A stretch of 34,612 bases of DNA from assembly GCA_016839345.1 (NCBI GenBank), contig JAEOUL010000147.1, forward strand, positions 1 to 34,612. Direction: 5' to 3'. Within the stretch, counting starts at the first letter, position 1, and every line of letters begins with the position of its first letter. Of this stretch, positions 1-9,804 are shown in pieces. The notes beneath the pieces were generated by a model, which had not been told where the DNA came from, did no database searches, and saw only the letters and a program-made list of their open reading frames with translations. A program made the translations under genes and the position numbers. This stretch comes from Candidatus Thorarchaeota archaeon. GTDB taxonomy: Archaea; Asgardarchaeota; Thorarchaeia; Thorarchaeales; Thorarchaeaceae.

Positions 1-1
1 A

Positions 2-1384
2 ATTGGACAGGCTGGTGAGAACCTTGTTAGATTTGCGGCTGTCATGAATGATAGAGACCGAGCATCAGCCCGTTCCGGATTGGGTGCAGTAATGGGCTCG
101 AAGAAGATCAAGGCGGTTTCTGTACGGGGTACTGGAAAGCTCGAGGTTGCAGACTCTAAGAACTATCTGAAAGAGATTGATGTGCTACACAAGAGAATGA
201 TGGAGAATCCCTTTACTCCTGGAAGAATCAAGTACGGTACAACAAGCCTTGTTGAACTGATGCAACACATTGGGAGACTACCAAGCTATAATATGAAACA
301 AGGAGTCTTTGAAGGATTTGAGAAGATAAGCGGTGATGCAATCAATCAGAAATACTTGGAAAAAGCCAGAGCTGATTTTGCATGTTTGCAAAGATGTGGA
401 CGTTACACAGCAGTGAGAACGGGACCGTATGCATTTGAGGGTGGTGCACCAGAGTTCGAAACCCAGTCATCCATGGGTTCTCGATGTGGAAATGACAATA
501 TTGAGTCAGTCTTGTTTGGACATCATCTTGCAAACCAGTATGGAATGGATACAATATCCTTAGGTGGTACAATCTCTTGGGCAATGGAAGCTTGGGATGA
601 GGGTCTGCTGACTGCTGATGATACTGGTGGGATTGACCTCAGCTGGGGAAACCATGAAACTGTTGTAAATTTGACACGGATGATAGCTCTCCGAGAGGGG
701 TTTGGAGATGTGCTTGCAGAGGGTAGCGCACGAGCGGCTCAGAGGATTGGTAGAGGAACTGAGAAGTTCGTCATGACTGTGAAGAAACAAGAGATTGCTG
801 GACAGGAACCACGTGCACAGAAATCGATGGGACTCGCCGCTGTGACCGCAGCCCGAGGTGCGGACCACCTCTACTCGTTCCCTGTTCTTGATGAAGCGGG
901 TTTTGATGATGATATAAGAGAACGTTTCGGGGAGGAGTACCTACCAGAGATGGCAGACCGATTGAACCCGAAATACAAAGGCATAATGGTCAAGGAATGC
1001 GAAGACTTCATGGTGATGGTGGAAAGTGTGGGCCTTTGTAAGTATGGGACACAGATTCCGCCAGAATTCTTCTATGAAGATATTGCTCTAGCTTTGAAGA
1101 TTCACAATGGTCTCGACCTCACTAGAAAAGATCTGCAGACTATTGGGGAACGAATTGTGAATCTCAACAGACTGTTCAACGCCCGTCTTGGAATTACTCG
1201 AGATGACGATTGTCTACCTGATAGGTTAACAAAAGAGAAGGCTCCCATGGGGCCATCTGCTGGTGAGGTCGTGGAGATTGATATGATGCTTGACGAATAT
1301 TATGCTGAACGCGGTTGGGACATCAAAACAGGTCTGCCACTGAAAGCAACTTTGAAGCGACTTGGATTAGAAAAAGATGCTTGA
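2..1384 (+). CDS. Aldehyde ferredoxin oxidoreductase (AOR family), 5' end cut by window
   Basis: This is the C-terminal part of a tungsten-pterin aldehyde:ferredoxin oxidoreductase, a cytoplasmic enzyme family that oxidises aldehydes and reduces ferredoxin. The frame is open from base 2, and its first residues (GQAGENLVRFA, then RSGLGAVMGSKK) are the typical AOR region about 150-190 residues into the protein, so the start lies upstream. The [4Fe-4S] region reads DFACLQRCGRY at 374-406; families normally have C-x2-C-x3-C here, so the first cysteine is replaced by Asp. The fourth ligand is present in VGLCKYG near 1030. The C-terminus looks complete. The gene converges on an Lrp-like gene with a 1-base gap. 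Substrate cannot be told from sequence. Confidence 0.9.
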   Translation: MGQAGENLVRFAAVMNDRDRASARSGLGAVMGSKKIKAVSVRGTGKLEVADSKNYLKEIDVLHKRMMENPFTPGRIKYGTTSLVELMQHIGRLPSYNMKQGVFEGFEKISGDAINQKYLEKARADFACLQRCGRYTAVRTGPYAFEGGAPEFETQSSMGSRCGNDNIESVLFGHHLANQYGMDTISLGGTISWAMEAWDEGLLTADDTGGIDLSWGNHETVVNLTRMIALREGFGDVLAEGSARAAQRIGRGTEKFVMTVKKQEIAGQEPRAQKSMGLAAVTAARGADHLYSFPVLDEAGFDDDIRERFGEEYLPEMADRLNPKYKGIMVKECEDFMVMVESVGLCKYGTQIPPEFFYEDIALALKIHNGLDLTRKDLQTIGERIVNLNRLFNARLGITRDDDCLPDRLTKEKAPMGPSAGEVVEIDMMLDEYYAERGWDIKTGLPLKATLKRLGLEKDA

Positions 1385-1385
1385 T

Positions 1386-1622
1386 CTAGTCGCAGGTAGC
1401 ACATACATTCGTAATAGTGTCTTTCACCCCATCAACTCTACGAAGGTCGTTGACCACGAAGGAGCTTAGAGCTTCGGGTGTCTTGAACACACATTTGATT
1501 AGCAAGTCATAAGCACCATATATCAGATAGGCTTCTTCAACTTCGTCGAGCTTGCGTACATCCTCAAGGATAGCTCGTGACTTTGTCGACTCGACCTTTG
1601 CCATGATGAATGCTATAATCAT
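1386..1622 (-). CDS. Stand-alone Lrp/AsnC ligand-binding (RAM) domain protein
   Basis: This 78-residue protein has the alpha-beta fold pattern of the Lrp/AsnC C-terminal effector domain (MIIAFIMAKVES start, then EVEEAYLIYGAYDLLIKC, then GVKDTITNVCA). There is no helix-turn-helix, so it cannot bind DNA alone. Such single-domain proteins are common in archaea. In the family they oligomerise and bind amino acids or other small effectors, sometimes pairing with full-length Lrp proteins. The first Met directly opens beta-strand 1, which supports this start. It ends one base from the convergent AOR gene. Its partner and ligand are unknown. Confidence 0.85.
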   Translation of the reverse strand: MIIAFIMAKVESTKSRAILEDVRKLDEVEEAYLIYGAYDLLIKCVFKTPEALSSFVVNDLRRVDGVKDTITNVCATCD

Positions 1623-1710
1623 GCTGACACACCATCATTGTTCCTTCTTTGGAACCAAGCATAAAACTGTTGCTAGAAATACCTGAGTTCGGATTTTTCG
1701 GATTTCCAAA

Positions 1711-3009
1711 TCACTCAAACCCATTGAATCTGAGGCGGTATGTGGTTCCGGTCACACTGATGTCATCAACATTATCTGTAACATGAAGGGAGATTTCACA
1801 CAACGAGGCAATACCACGAATAAGAAGCGCACCAGAACCAACCAGAGGTCTGTTCTCTTTGAATATTGCATCAGTTGAGTTCAAGAATGCCTTGATATTC
1901 CCCGGCATTCCACCACCTCTGTCACTAATCTTTAATTCAACTTCTTCTTTTTCTGATAAATTCCCCTGAATGGTCAACGAAGAACTACCATGTTTGAATG
2001 CATTGTCAAAGATATTCCAAAGAAGCTCATCAATCAATCTAGAACTTCTAACCATAGCATTGGTAGGTATTTGGATTTGAATTTGTTCGGGAGTAAGTTT
2101 GTACTCTTTGATGACTCGATCCTTGGTTTTATCCACCAATGTTTTCAATGAAACTTTTTCAGAGCGGGTTCTTATTTGGCTAATGGATACTGAGATGTCT
2201 CGCATCTCATCGACAAAATGTCCAGCATCTTCTAGTACTTCAGCAGCGATATTGATCCAATGATCTTCCACAACATCATGACCCTCAGTCAACTCCAATG
2301 CATTGCGAGCGGTCTGGATATAGTTTCTGATATCATGTTGAACCAAACCTGAGATAATCTGAGAGATCTGATATTGTGTTTCGAGATCTTTCGTGACGGT
2401 ACTTGTGAATAGGGTAAGCATCGACGAACCTGTAATAATAACACCGATTGCTTGAAGGATGATGAAAAATTGAAAAAGATCATACAAGAGTAACGTGAGG
2501 GGGAAGATTAGCCAAGACCCAGCAATGAATAGTAGACCTATAATAAGCCACCATTTGGATATATCTCCTAAATTCTCAACGCCAAAGACTGTTTGTGATG
2601 AGAGAAGACAAACAACAACGATGTGAAACCCGAGAGGCATGAAGACATATTGAAAGGCAAGTTGGAAAACTAGACCAATTACCAGTAAACAAGTGAAAAG
2701 AGCAACTCCAAGCCCATAGATTCGAAATCTTCTTTTCGTCAGCTCCAAGCTACGCGATCCATCCAGAATTAGCATAGCTCCAACATACATAGCATTGATC
2801 GCTATCAAATCTAATGGAGAAAGACCTACAGCAGAAGATGCAAAGCCACCCTGTAGGGCACCGATAGTATAAACTAGCCAACCGATGGCCCAGAGCCTAT
2901 ATCCATGTTTTTTAGAGTAACGGATCAGCCCCCATGCTACAGTCCCATAGAATGTGATGAATGTGAGAAATAGGACTAAATTAAGCACAAGGTCTGTTGC
3001 CTGCATCAT
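1711..3009 (-). CDS. Seven-TM membrane sensor histidine kinase
   Basis: This is a membrane-bound sensor histidine kinase of 432 residues. The first 205 residues hold about seven hydrophobic segments with short loops, so sensing is probably within the membrane. A cytoplasmic dimerisation helix follows with the phospho-acceptor motif QHDIRN (His about residue 225). The HATPase domain shows an N-box (ELLWNIFDNAFKH, about 328-340), a G1 box (DRGGGMP, about 363) and a G2 box (GSGALL, about 391). No receiver domain and no adjacent response regulator are seen, so this is an orphan kinase. The second codon (ATG at 3009) is preferred to the TTG at 3012 because GGAG lies 7 bases before it. The upstream 155 bases are AT-rich with several TATA-like stretches. 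Confidence 0.88.
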   Translation of the reverse strand: MMQATDLVLNLVLFLTFITFYGTVAWGLIRYSKKHGYRLWAIGWLVYTIGALQGGFASSAVGLSPLDLIAINAMYVGAMLILDGSRSLELTKRRFRIYGLGVALFTCLLVIGLVFQLAFQYVFMPLGFHIVVVCLLSSQTVFGVENLGDISKWWLIIGLLFIAGSWLIFPLTLLLYDLFQFFIILQAIGVIITGSSMLTLFTSTVTKDLETQYQISQIISGLVQHDIRNYIQTARNALELTEGHDVVEDHWINIAAEVLEDAGHFVDEMRDISVSISQIRTRSEKVSLKTLVDKTKDRVIKEYKLTPEQIQIQIPTNAMVRSSRLIDELLWNIFDNAFKHGSSSLTIQGNLSEKEEVELKISDRGGGMPGNIKAFLNSTDAIFKENRPLVGSGALLIRGIASLCEISLHVTDNVDDISVTGTTYRLRFNGFE

Positions 3010-3167
3010 CAATAAGCTCCACTAATTATCAAACACGGTCGCAATTTTTTTTTGGTTTGAAAATGCCAAATATACGTACTTATGATATATTCTTAAAATA
3101 ATCTTGGTTTAATCAGCGAAAATATTATAATTTTGTTCAGGAAGTTCGCACCGCTCTTCTTGTAAAA

Positions 3168-3530
3168 GTGTTACTCAGCAGAACTATCAGAGGATTTCTT
3201 CTTCAGAAGGAAACCAGAGTAAACAAACTCCTAACACTTGGAGGATTCATTAACACTGTAATATTTGCATTATTCTTGTATGGACCTTGGAACGGATTCG
3301 GTATGGATACACGACCTGAGTTTTCAATGAGAATAACTCTTGAGTGGGCAATTTGCTTTGCTATCGTTGGGTATCTATTGGTTCTATCGATCTATGTCTG
3401 GAGAAAAGAAAAGAATGGAGAGAATCATCAATGGGACTCTCTCACTCTAAGAACAGTGAAACTCGACCTGGTAAGGCTAATCGTGCTTTCTTTTGTGGAT
3501 CATAGTCTGGTTTTTCAGAACTATGGATGA
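3168..3530 (+). CDS. Small two-TM membrane protein, tail overlapping leuS
   Basis: This is an unrecognised 120-residue frame with a GTG start. It contains two hydrophobic segments (about residues 22-43 and 57-78) followed by a basic stretch (WRKEKNGEN), which is a believable small membrane protein. Its last 30 codons run antisense through the 3' end of leuS by 89 bases. That part is unlikely to be structured domain sequence, because the LeuRS tail there is family-like and must be the real coding strand. The gene may be genuine with an overlapping tail, or a chance frame. It shares the AT-rich divergent region with the histidine kinase gene. Confidence 0.4.
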   Translation: MLLSRTIRGFLLQKETRVNKLLTLGGFINTVIFALFLYGPWNGFGMDTRPEFSMRITLEWAICFAIVGYLLVLSIYVWRKEKNGENHQWDSLTLRTVKLDLVRLIVLSFVDHSLVFQNYG

Positions 3531-6342
3531 CAATCTCAAGTTTCAGCTCTGAGCTAATGTATGCTGCTGAATCTCTTAGGGCAGCTATCTCATCTTTCGA
3601 GCTTGAAGAGTGATCCCACATACCGTTCTCCTTTGAAATTCTATCCACTATACCCTTAACTTGAGTTCCATGTTTCCTGAATTCTTCATTAGACATTAGA
3701 TGCTTCATAATGTCTCCAATGATGATGGGTAGTTTTGCCTCACGTATACTATTCATTGCTTTGAACATCCATTCAGGAGCTACATAGATATGTACAGTAG
3801 ATGCTTTCTTGTCTTTGAGTAGCTTGACAATTTCTCGAATGTCCTTGACTGTGGATTCCACTACTTGATGTGCCATCTCGACAGATATGTCTATCAACTT
3901 CTTATCGGGTTTAGGCCACTCTGCCATTGAAACATATCCATCACGGCCCATTTTAGACCAAAATTCTTCACAGACGTGGGGAGTCATAGGTGCAATAAAT
4001 CGAATCCACTTATCGCACACATAACCCATTGTCGCATTGAGTTCCTCCTTGGGAATATCCTGTTTCAGATATTGATTGACTGAACGAATCATCTCTGACA
4101 TCACAGTAATGGCATAGTCGCGTATCCTGAAGCTTTCCAAGTATTCAGTGCAATCTTGGATAATGGAATTTACACGAGATAAAATCCATCTTGTTATCGC
4201 TGTTGGTTTGTCTTTCTTTGTATATGCTTTAGGGGTCTTTGTGGAGTATTTCTTCATGATTTCACTAAACTGGCGAATGCGATTCCTTACAGCTGGTACA
4301 TCTCGTTCACGCCAGTCCATGAGACTGGCTGGTTCAGCAGCAGAAACAACGTATGTCCTGAACACATCAGCACCGTATTTCTTGGGAATTTCTCCCAAGG
4401 GGATAGTATTACCCTTGCTCTTTGACATCTTTCCACCCTCCATATTCATGTGCTCATTGAGACTGATACATTGAATCCAGTGTTTCTTTGGAAATATCGC
4501 AGTATGATGGAAGATTGCAAAGCTCAGGTGATTGGAGATATGCGATGGAGCTGTATGTCGCTGGTCATTGGGATACCAATACAAGAATTCATCACGCATC
4601 GACTTCAGGAGATTTGAAGTAACTCCAGTTTCCTCTTCGACTTTCTCCAGTTTTCCTTTGCCTAGGAAGACATAGTCAAAGAAACTCAATGATAGTTGTG
4701 TAGGTTTCAACTTGTTCTGAGTAATCTTGTGAGCAATCGTATAGAATGCCATGTATATCGTGGAGTCAGATAGAGCTTCTATAATCCAATCGGGATCAAA
4801 TGGCAAAGGAGTCCCAATTCCTCTCTTCCGTGCGCAAGGTCTCTGAGCGAGCCAATCAAAAGTTGACTCGAATAGGATACGGAAGTTCTCGGGTATAATT
4901 CCCATAGTGTTTAGAGCATCCCAAGTCTTCTCTTTCCATCCGGGACTTTCATAGTCCAAGAACCATTGTCCAGCCAGAACTGCAATCTGTACATCAGTAC
5001 CGCATTTACAGGTTAGAGGGCGTTCATCAGGTTCATAGAACACATCACCCCGGTTTTGTGATTTCAACCATTCAACTACATCATCCTTGACTTCACTTAC
5101 TTTTCGTCCTGCAAAGGGTCCACAGTTGTCCATCATGACTCCTTCATAATACTCAGCTTTGTAGACTTCTTGCGTTGCCTCTTCCAGCTTGTCACTGTCC
5201 TTCTGTGAAGACACTCCAAGTTTCTCGACTGCATCCTTTGCAAGGAATTCACTACCACCCTCGATTCTAATCATCAACACAATTTCGATATTATGGACTT
5301 CTTCAGAGGATATTTCGTATCTATTCAGATCCGATGGATTTTGCCACAGATCCCTCAATGCAATATAGTCGAATGGTGCATGCCCGGGGACTGAATATAC
5401 TACTCCTGTCGCATTATTGACGTCAACAAAGTCTGCTGGCAGAATCGGAATATCACTATTGTCATGGACTGTTTTGCAATTTTTCCCAACAATCTTGGAC
5501 CCAGAAAATGTTTCCAGTATCTCAATGTCTTTTGCCTGTAGCTTCAATTTATTTGCTGCTGCAGAGGATACAATCCATTTCTCGCCATTCACAACGGCTT
5601 TGACATACATTTCATCTGGATTGATCCACATGTTTGTTATTCCAAAGGTGGTTTCGGGTCTCAAGGTTGCAGCAATCAGATATCCGTCTTCGAATGGATA
5701 TTTGATAGTCGTAAACTCCTTGACCTTTACTGTAATACCCTCTAGTATGTCATCCTCACCCACTGGGTTTCCACAATTAGGACAATACAATAATGGGTAA
5801 GAGCCTTTCTTGATATAACCCAGGTCCATGAATTTCTGATATTGCCAGGTGATGAATTGATTGTAAATGTCATCGCCTGTAGTGAATCTACGACGCCAAT
5901 CAATACTATACCCTAGAGCTTTGAAGTCAGCTGAAATTGCATCTGCAAAGAATCTCACTGTTGCCCAAGGGTCAGTGAATTTCATAACCTGTGCTTCAAC
6001 TTCCTCCTCACTGTCCAAGTATACACGAAGGTCTCGTTTGTACTGTTCAATGGCAGATTGATCACCACTCTTTACTCGATCCACCATTCCCAATATTGGG
6101 GTACCTGTGATATGCGATGCCATCGGATACAGAACATTGAATCCTTGCATTCGTTTGTATCGAGCTATCAAATCCCCTAAAGTATAGGTTCTGCCATGAC
6201 CAATGTGTAGAGCACCATTGGGATAGGGATACGGAACTGTGAGATAGAATTTCTTTCGTTTAGGATCTGGATCGGACTCGAAAATCTTGTCCTTTCTCCA
6301 ACGCTTCTGCCATTTTTTCTCTAACTCTGCAACATCACTCAT
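3442..6342 (-). CDS. leuS: Leucyl-tRNA synthetase, archaeal/eukaryotic type
   Basis: This cytoplasmic class I aminoacyl-tRNA synthetase charges tRNA-Leu with leucine. It has an HIGH signature ([18 protein letters not shown] at about residues 46-49), a large CP1 editing insertion (about 170-480), a zinc-type [12 protein letters not shown] motif near 190, the KMSKS loop ([11 protein letters not shown], about residue 640), and an anticodon-binding region ending in [14 protein letters not shown], typical of archaeal LeuRS. At 966 residues it has the normal length of the archaeal/eukaryotic form, which is longer than the bacterial one. The start at ATG 6342 ([12 protein letters not shown]) is chosen because GAGG lies 9 bases upstream and the family begins near here; an in-frame TTG at 6375 would add 11 residues. 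No operon partners on its strand. Confidence 0.96.
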   Translation of the reverse strand: MSDVAELEKKWQKRWRKDKIFESDPDPKRKKFYLTVPYPYPNGALHIGHGRTYTLGDLIARYKRMQGFNVLYPMASHITGTPILGMVDRVKSGDQSAIEQYKRDLRVYLDSEEEVEAQVMKFTDPWATVRFFADAISADFKALGYSIDWRRRFTTGDDIYNQFITWQYQKFMDLGYIKKGSYPLLYCPNCGNPVGEDDILEGITVKVKEFTTIKYPFEDGYLIAATLRPETTFGITNMWINPDEMYVKAVVNGEKWIVSSAAANKLKLQAKDIEILETFSGSKIVGKNCKTVHDNSDIPILPADFVDVNNATGVVYSVPGHAPFDYIALRDLWQNPSDLNRYEISSEEVHNIEIVLMIRIEGGSEFLAKDAVEKLGVSSQKDSDKLEEATQEVYKAEYYEGVMMDNCGPFAGRKVSEVKDDVVEWLKSQNRGDVFYEPDERPLTCKCGTDVQIAVLAGQWFLDYESPGWKEKTWDALNTMGIIPENFRILFESTFDWLAQRPCARKRGIGTPLPFDPDWIIEALSDSTIYMAFYTIAHKITQNKLKPTQLSLSFFDYVFLGKGKLEKVEEETGVTSNLLKSMRDEFLYWYPNDQRHTAPSHISNHLSFAIFHHTAIFPKKHWIQCISLNEHMNMEGGKMSKSKGNTIPLGEIPKKYGADVFRTYVVSAAEPASLMDWRERDVPAVRNRIRQFSEIMKKYSTKTPKAYTKKDKPTAITRWILSRVNSIIQDCTEYLESFRIRDYAITVMSEMIRSVNQYLKQDIPKEELNATMGYVCDKWIRFIAPMTPHVCEEFWSKMGRDGYVSMAEWPKPDKKLIDISVEMAHQVVESTVKDIREIVKLLKDKKASTVHIYVAPEWMFKAMNSIREAKLPIIIGDIMKHLMSNEEFRKHGTQVKGIVDRISKENGMWDHSSSSKDEIAALRDSAAYISSELKLEIVIHSSEKPDYDPQKKARLALPGRVSLFLE

Positions 6343-6548
6343 GTCCAGTAGCCTCATTTGATACTGAAGGGCCAAAATTATCCAAGATGGTGGCCTCTAT
6401 AAAGGACTCGCAAAAGGAGAGTGTGTCAGTATTCGAGAACGCAATCCATCCTGGTTCACTCGCTCCATCAAACCAATAGGGACTCCCTTATTAGAGCTAT
6501 GGCTAGCTGGAGTTGACTAGGATTGTTATGTAAAAGAGTGGGAAAAGA

Positions 6549-7175
6549 TTGGATTATCAAGGTGAGTATATCGATATTCACAGGAAACTCCTGTCTTATG
6601 CTGAGGTCCGTTTGTTCTTCGAAGGATTGGAACGAAGAGGAGATGTGAAGTCATACTGCAATGGTGCTAATGTTGCAGGTAGATGGGTCTTTCAGATATT
6701 CAACAGAGAGTTTGTAGAGGAACTGGCTAAGGTATTGAACAGAGCTTTAGGTCGAAGAAGAAAGAAACCACCCGTTCTCGAGGTAATGAGTGGTGATGGA
6801 CGACTGACAGAGTTTCTTCAACCAATGATCAAAAGGCAAATCATTGCAACCGATGGTAGGGATGGACGGTACAATATCGGATACCCAAAGTGGGTGGAAA
6901 ACCTAGAGGCAATGGAAGCTGTGTCAAAGTACTCACCTTCCTTCGTGATTATATGTTGGGAGCCCTATCTCTCTATGAAAGGAATTGAGATAGCGAAAAC
7001 AGGCATTCCTCTAGCTTGGATAGGAAATCCTGACATGTGTGGTCATTCTGATATCTTCGACCAGCCGCACATTCCTCTTGAGAGTAAATTCGCTTTGAGT
7101 AGACATGATTTCTTCTCAGAAAAGGAATTCAAAACGGATATCTTCTTCTTCAACTGCAAACCAGATTGGATTTGA
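6549..7175 (+). CDS. SAM-dependent methyltransferase-like protein
   Basis: This 208-residue protein has the front half of a Rossmann methyltransferase. Motif I is PVLEVMSGDGRLTEFL (about residues 75-90), followed by an acidic strand end (IIATDGRD, about 97-104) and a motif-IV-like strand (SFVIICWEPY). It then continues with an unusual IGNPDMCGHSD segment and ends soon after FFFNCKPDW. The start is a TTG at 6549: an in-frame stop lies 15 bases upstream and no ATG is available before the domain. The substrate is not recognisable. It may be a small-molecule or protein methyltransferase. It is divergent from leuS, with 206 bases between. Confidence 0.7.
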   Translation: MDYQGEYIDIHRKLLSYAEVRLFFEGLERRGDVKSYCNGANVAGRWVFQIFNREFVEELAKVLNRALGRRRKKPPVLEVMSGDGRLTEFLQPMIKRQIIATDGRDGRYNIGYPKWVENLEAMEAVSKYSPSFVIICWEPYLSMKGIEIAKTGIPLAWIGNPDMCGHSDIFDQPHIPLESKFALSRHDFFSEKEFKTDIFFFNCKPDWI

Positions 7176-7347
7176 ACTAGGTTACAACTAATTGAGATTA
7201 AGAAAATTCTTTGTCTTAGGAAATCTCTTCCTATCTTGATTAGTTGGTTTAGAAGAGAGTTCAGATTTGGGGTATTTGATTAGGTTTTTCTCTCATAATG
7301 CTTAAATCGAGCAAGAGCACTCCGAAAATCACTTTCATGGAGGTACT

Positions 7348-7836
7348 ATGATGGGCAAGTTTGTAGAAGATATTGTACTGCCATACGGTGAAGAAGAAGC
7401 TGCAAAGAGAATTGGAATGTGGTTGAAAACAGAGGATGCCAAAGGTCTCAAGGTCAGTCAGAAAGGACCTGGATATATCAGGCTATACGACTCTTGGGGG
7501 AACATTGCTACAGGGAAGAAATCCATTTGGTATGAGCTGTGGGTAAGACCAGAGGGTGTTCATGCAGAGTGTTGGGTCGGAGGAATGGTAAAGACAAGCA
7601 TTGAACCTGGTGTCTGGGGAGTACTCCCAAGGATGAGGGCATGGGACAGGTATCTGAGCCTGAAAAAATTCCTGCAGACGGGTACAACACAAGAAGCTCG
7701 CAAAATAATTGATTTTCAAATTGAACGCGTAAAGTGTCCGAAATGTGGAGCAATCTATGCACTAGAAGAAGAGATGATTTCAGGAGATGGAAGCATCAAG
7801 TGCAAGAATTGTAATAGGTCATTTTTCAAAGAATAA
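7348..7836 (+). CDS. Hypothetical protein with C-terminal zinc ribbon
   Basis: I do not recognise this 162-residue protein's family. The first about 125 residues form an alpha/beta domain rich in aromatics (YIRLYDSWG, SIWYELWVRP, CWVGG, GVWGVLP). The C-terminus is a clear zinc ribbon with CPKC (about residue 131) and CKNC (about 153), spacing typical of archaeal nucleic-acid or protein-binding ribbons. GGAGG lies 4 bases before the first ATG and 7 before the second (7351), so either may be used. A TATA-like element (GCTTAAATC) lies about 45 bases upstream. Confidence 0.75.
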   Translation: MMGKFVEDIVLPYGEEEAAKRIGMWLKTEDAKGLKVSQKGPGYIRLYDSWGNIATGKKSIWYELWVRPEGVHAECWVGGMVKTSIEPGVWGVLPRMRAWDRYLSLKKFLQTGTTQEARKIIDFQIERVKCPKCGAIYALEEEMISGDGSIKCKNCNRSFFKE

Positions 7837-7955
7837 ATTAAACATGACTCTTGTAAGTTGTGAGCTCACTTCCTATTCGATTTCGTAGAATGTAACACGA
7901 CTATTCTTATTCAACTAAGTCTAGTGGACTTGTAAGTGGATAGAAGGTACCAGAG

Positions 7956-8897
7956 ATGGTGAAAGCTGTTGTTGATGCAGTAGATATCGATCCAAAAACA
8001 GGCACTACATTGGGATATTACACATTTGGTCAAGACCGACCGAATATGATGATCGTTGCTGCAATTGATGGACACTCTGCAACAGATGTCTATGCAAGCT
8101 ATCTCATAATGAAGCATCTTGAAAGTCTTAGTCGAATTGATGGTTCTGTCACATTTTTACCTGTGGCAAGCCCTCTTGCGTTTCGTTTAGGAACAAGAAT
8201 TTCTCCCTTGGACTCAAAAGATCTCGATACTGTCTTTCCCGGAAACGAATATGGTTCTGTGACAGAAAGAATCGCCTGGGAAATCTGGCGTAGAGCATCC
8301 ACTGCAGATTATATTATCGACCTCAGAACTGGTTGGCAGAACTGTAGTAGTCATGTTGTAGCAATGCACAGAGACTACATTCATGTCCGAAATCTTGCCA
8401 CTCAAATCGCTCTTCCCTATGTAACTCAATCTACTGGAACGCGAGGTGCATTGGCTACTGAAGCTGCGCATGAAGGCATTCCTGCTGTTTCTGTTGAGAT
8501 GCGAGGAGATTCAGATCAAGTAGACTCGCAGGCAGCTGTTGAAGTGAGAGAGGCGCTTCTGAATTTGATGAGAATCAAAAATATGATTCCAGGTGAGAAG
8601 ATCGAAGCCTCAAACACACTCATGGGAAGATTACAGCATGTTAATGTGGATACTGAGGGTTTCTTTGTTCCAACAGTGAATCTTGGTGAAACAGTGAAGA
8701 GTGGAGTCGTCATTGGCCATGTTCAAGACAAGAATGAGATTGTATCACCTTTTGATGGAGCAGTCATATCCCTGAGCCGCATCAACTATGTATTTGAAGG
8801 GGATATAATTGCACGAATTGCATCTCCTCTGGGAGACCAATGGACTTCTGTGGCAGTGGAACAAGAAAAACCATTGCCAAAACGAAGGAAATGGTGA
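7956..8897 (+). CDS. Succinylglutamate desuccinylase/aspartoacylase-like protein, altered zinc site
   Basis: This 313-residue protein has the aspartoacylase/AstE (M14-like) layout. An HGxE-type segment appears as DGHSATD (about 38-44), then FPGN (about 94), a DLHT-type segment as DLRTG (122-126), a catalytic-Glu segment VSVEMRG (E181), and a C-terminal beta-barrel-like part (about 215-300, with a VKSGVVIGHV lipoyl-like turn). In the family, zinc is held by His and Glu of the first motif and His of the second. Here His40 remains, the Glu position is Thr43 (Asp44 next to it), and the second His is Arg124. It may therefore bind metal differently or be non-catalytic. AAGG lies 8 bases before the ATG. 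The next gene's start overlaps its stop codon. Confidence 0.8.
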   Translation: MVKAVVDAVDIDPKTGTTLGYYTFGQDRPNMMIVAAIDGHSATDVYASYLIMKHLESLSRIDGSVTFLPVASPLAFRLGTRISPLDSKDLDTVFPGNEYGSVTERIAWEIWRRASTADYIIDLRTGWQNCSSHVVAMHRDYIHVRNLATQIALPYVTQSTGTRGALATEAAHEGIPAVSVEMRGDSDQVDSQAAVEVREALLNLMRIKNMIPGEKIEASNTLMGRLQHVNVDTEGFFVPTVNLGETVKSGVVIGHVQDKNEIVSPFDGAVISLSRINYVFEGDIIARIASPLGDQWTSVAVEQEKPLPKRRKW

Positions 8898-9340
8898 TAG
8901 TGAACGACGAGTGCAATCAGACTGAATACTTGATGAGAACAAATGTTGGAGACAGACGACTGAGAGAAAACCAAAATCTCTTGTTGATTGGAAGTTGTTT
9001 GGACCGGTTTCCTGATGTTGTAAAGGACATCTGTGAGAGGGATGAATCACAGACTATCCTCCACATTTGCCTTGAGGAAACCCATGTCAATCAAGCAGGG
9101 TTCAAAATCAGTTCAATTGTGAAATATTCTGGTATCAAGAAAGTTACAGCTTTAACTGTAGATGGAAGTCCTCATTGTGTCCAGCTTCATTATGTTGTTG
9201 AAGATATCAAACGTCACTTTGCACCCGAGATAGAAACAGCTCATTACGTCATAGAGAAGGGAAAACTGTTTGAGATTTCAGCAGAAGCAGTGAAACGCTC
9301 GAGACATCTATCACAAATTCAGAAGTTGCTTGATGGATAG
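8891..9340 (+). CDS. Hypothetical protein coupled to the AstE-like gene
   Basis: I do not recognise this 149-residue protein. The ATG at 8891 overlaps the previous gene's stop codon (ATGGTGA), a classic translational-coupling arrangement. It has an alpha/beta pattern with several Cys and His residues (GSCLDRFPD; LHICLEETHVN; VDGSPHCVQLHYV), so a metal-binding role is possible but not shown. A longer in-frame start at 8840 exists but lies deep inside the upstream gene and is less likely. Function should be sought together with the AstE-like partner. Confidence 0.75.
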   Translation: MVIVNDECNQTEYLMRTNVGDRRLRENQNLLLIGSCLDRFPDVVKDICERDESQTILHICLEETHVNQAGFKISSIVKYSGIKKVTALTVDGSPHCVQLHYVVEDIKRHFAPEIETAHYVIEKGKLFEISAEAVKRSRHLSQIQKLLDG

Positions 9341-9411
9341 TCAATCTATGATAGGAGGAATTCAACAAACTGCTTTGCAAGAGTAAATATGCATAGCCGA
9401 ATAGGATAATC

Positions 9412-9678
9412 ATGCCAAAATGTCCACACTGTTCTGAGGAATTAAGAATAAAACTAGCGGGATTATTTGTGTATGAAATTGATGATGAGTACTGGTCCCA
9501 AATTGAAACATTTGTTCAGCGGATGCCAAGAGTTACTAGAATAGCCTTCAAGTCACGCATGGGCAGAGAGAAAGATCAGATAGAGAGAGAGCACCCTCCT
9601 TTCGTCAATCTATTAGTTTGTTCGTACTGTGATAGCGTCATAGGTGCAGAAATGCAGAAAATGGTTCCCAGCTTGTAA
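9412..9678 (+). CDS. Small zinc-ribbon protein
   Basis: This 88-residue protein opens with CPHC (residues 4-7) and closes its metal site with CSYC (about 70-73). The two knuckles are separated by a charged, helical insertion (EREKDQIEREH region), giving a long-loop zinc ribbon. AGGATAATC precedes the ATG at good Shine-Dalgarno spacing. Function unknown. Such proteins are frequent in Asgard genomes and often act in nucleic-acid or protein contacts, but nothing here proves that. Confidence 0.75.
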   Translation: MPKCPHCSEELRIKLAGLFVYEIDDEYWSQIETFVQRMPRVTRIAFKSRMGREKDQIEREHPPFVNLLVCSYCDSVIGAEMQKMVPSL

Positions 9679-9722
9679 AGATATTCTTAATCAAGGTAGT
9701 AGGCCATCCAGATTAGACAATT

Positions 9723-9740
9723 ACAGGAAATTACTCCTGT
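9723..9740. terminator. Short hairpin between convergent genes
   Basis: The sequence ACAGGA-AATTAC-TCCTGT makes a perfect 6-bp stem with a 6-base loop, 45 bases after the zinc-ribbon gene and before the convergent ICMT-like gene. There is no T-tract, so a terminator role is only possible. Confidence 0.3.
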
Positions 9741-9804
9741 GGGTATGAAGTCCTTGAAACACCTATCAAAGATTCAGAGCATGATAGATAGATAATCACG
9801 TCAA

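Noticed and set aside
7911..7936. AAGTC-TAGTG-GACTT small inverted repeat before the AstE-like gene
   Set aside because: Five-base arms are expected by chance and it has no strong position relative to a promoter.
8840..8890. Upstream extension of the 8891 gene
   Set aside because: It lies wholly inside the AstE-like coding region, and the ATG overlapping the stop codon is a better start.
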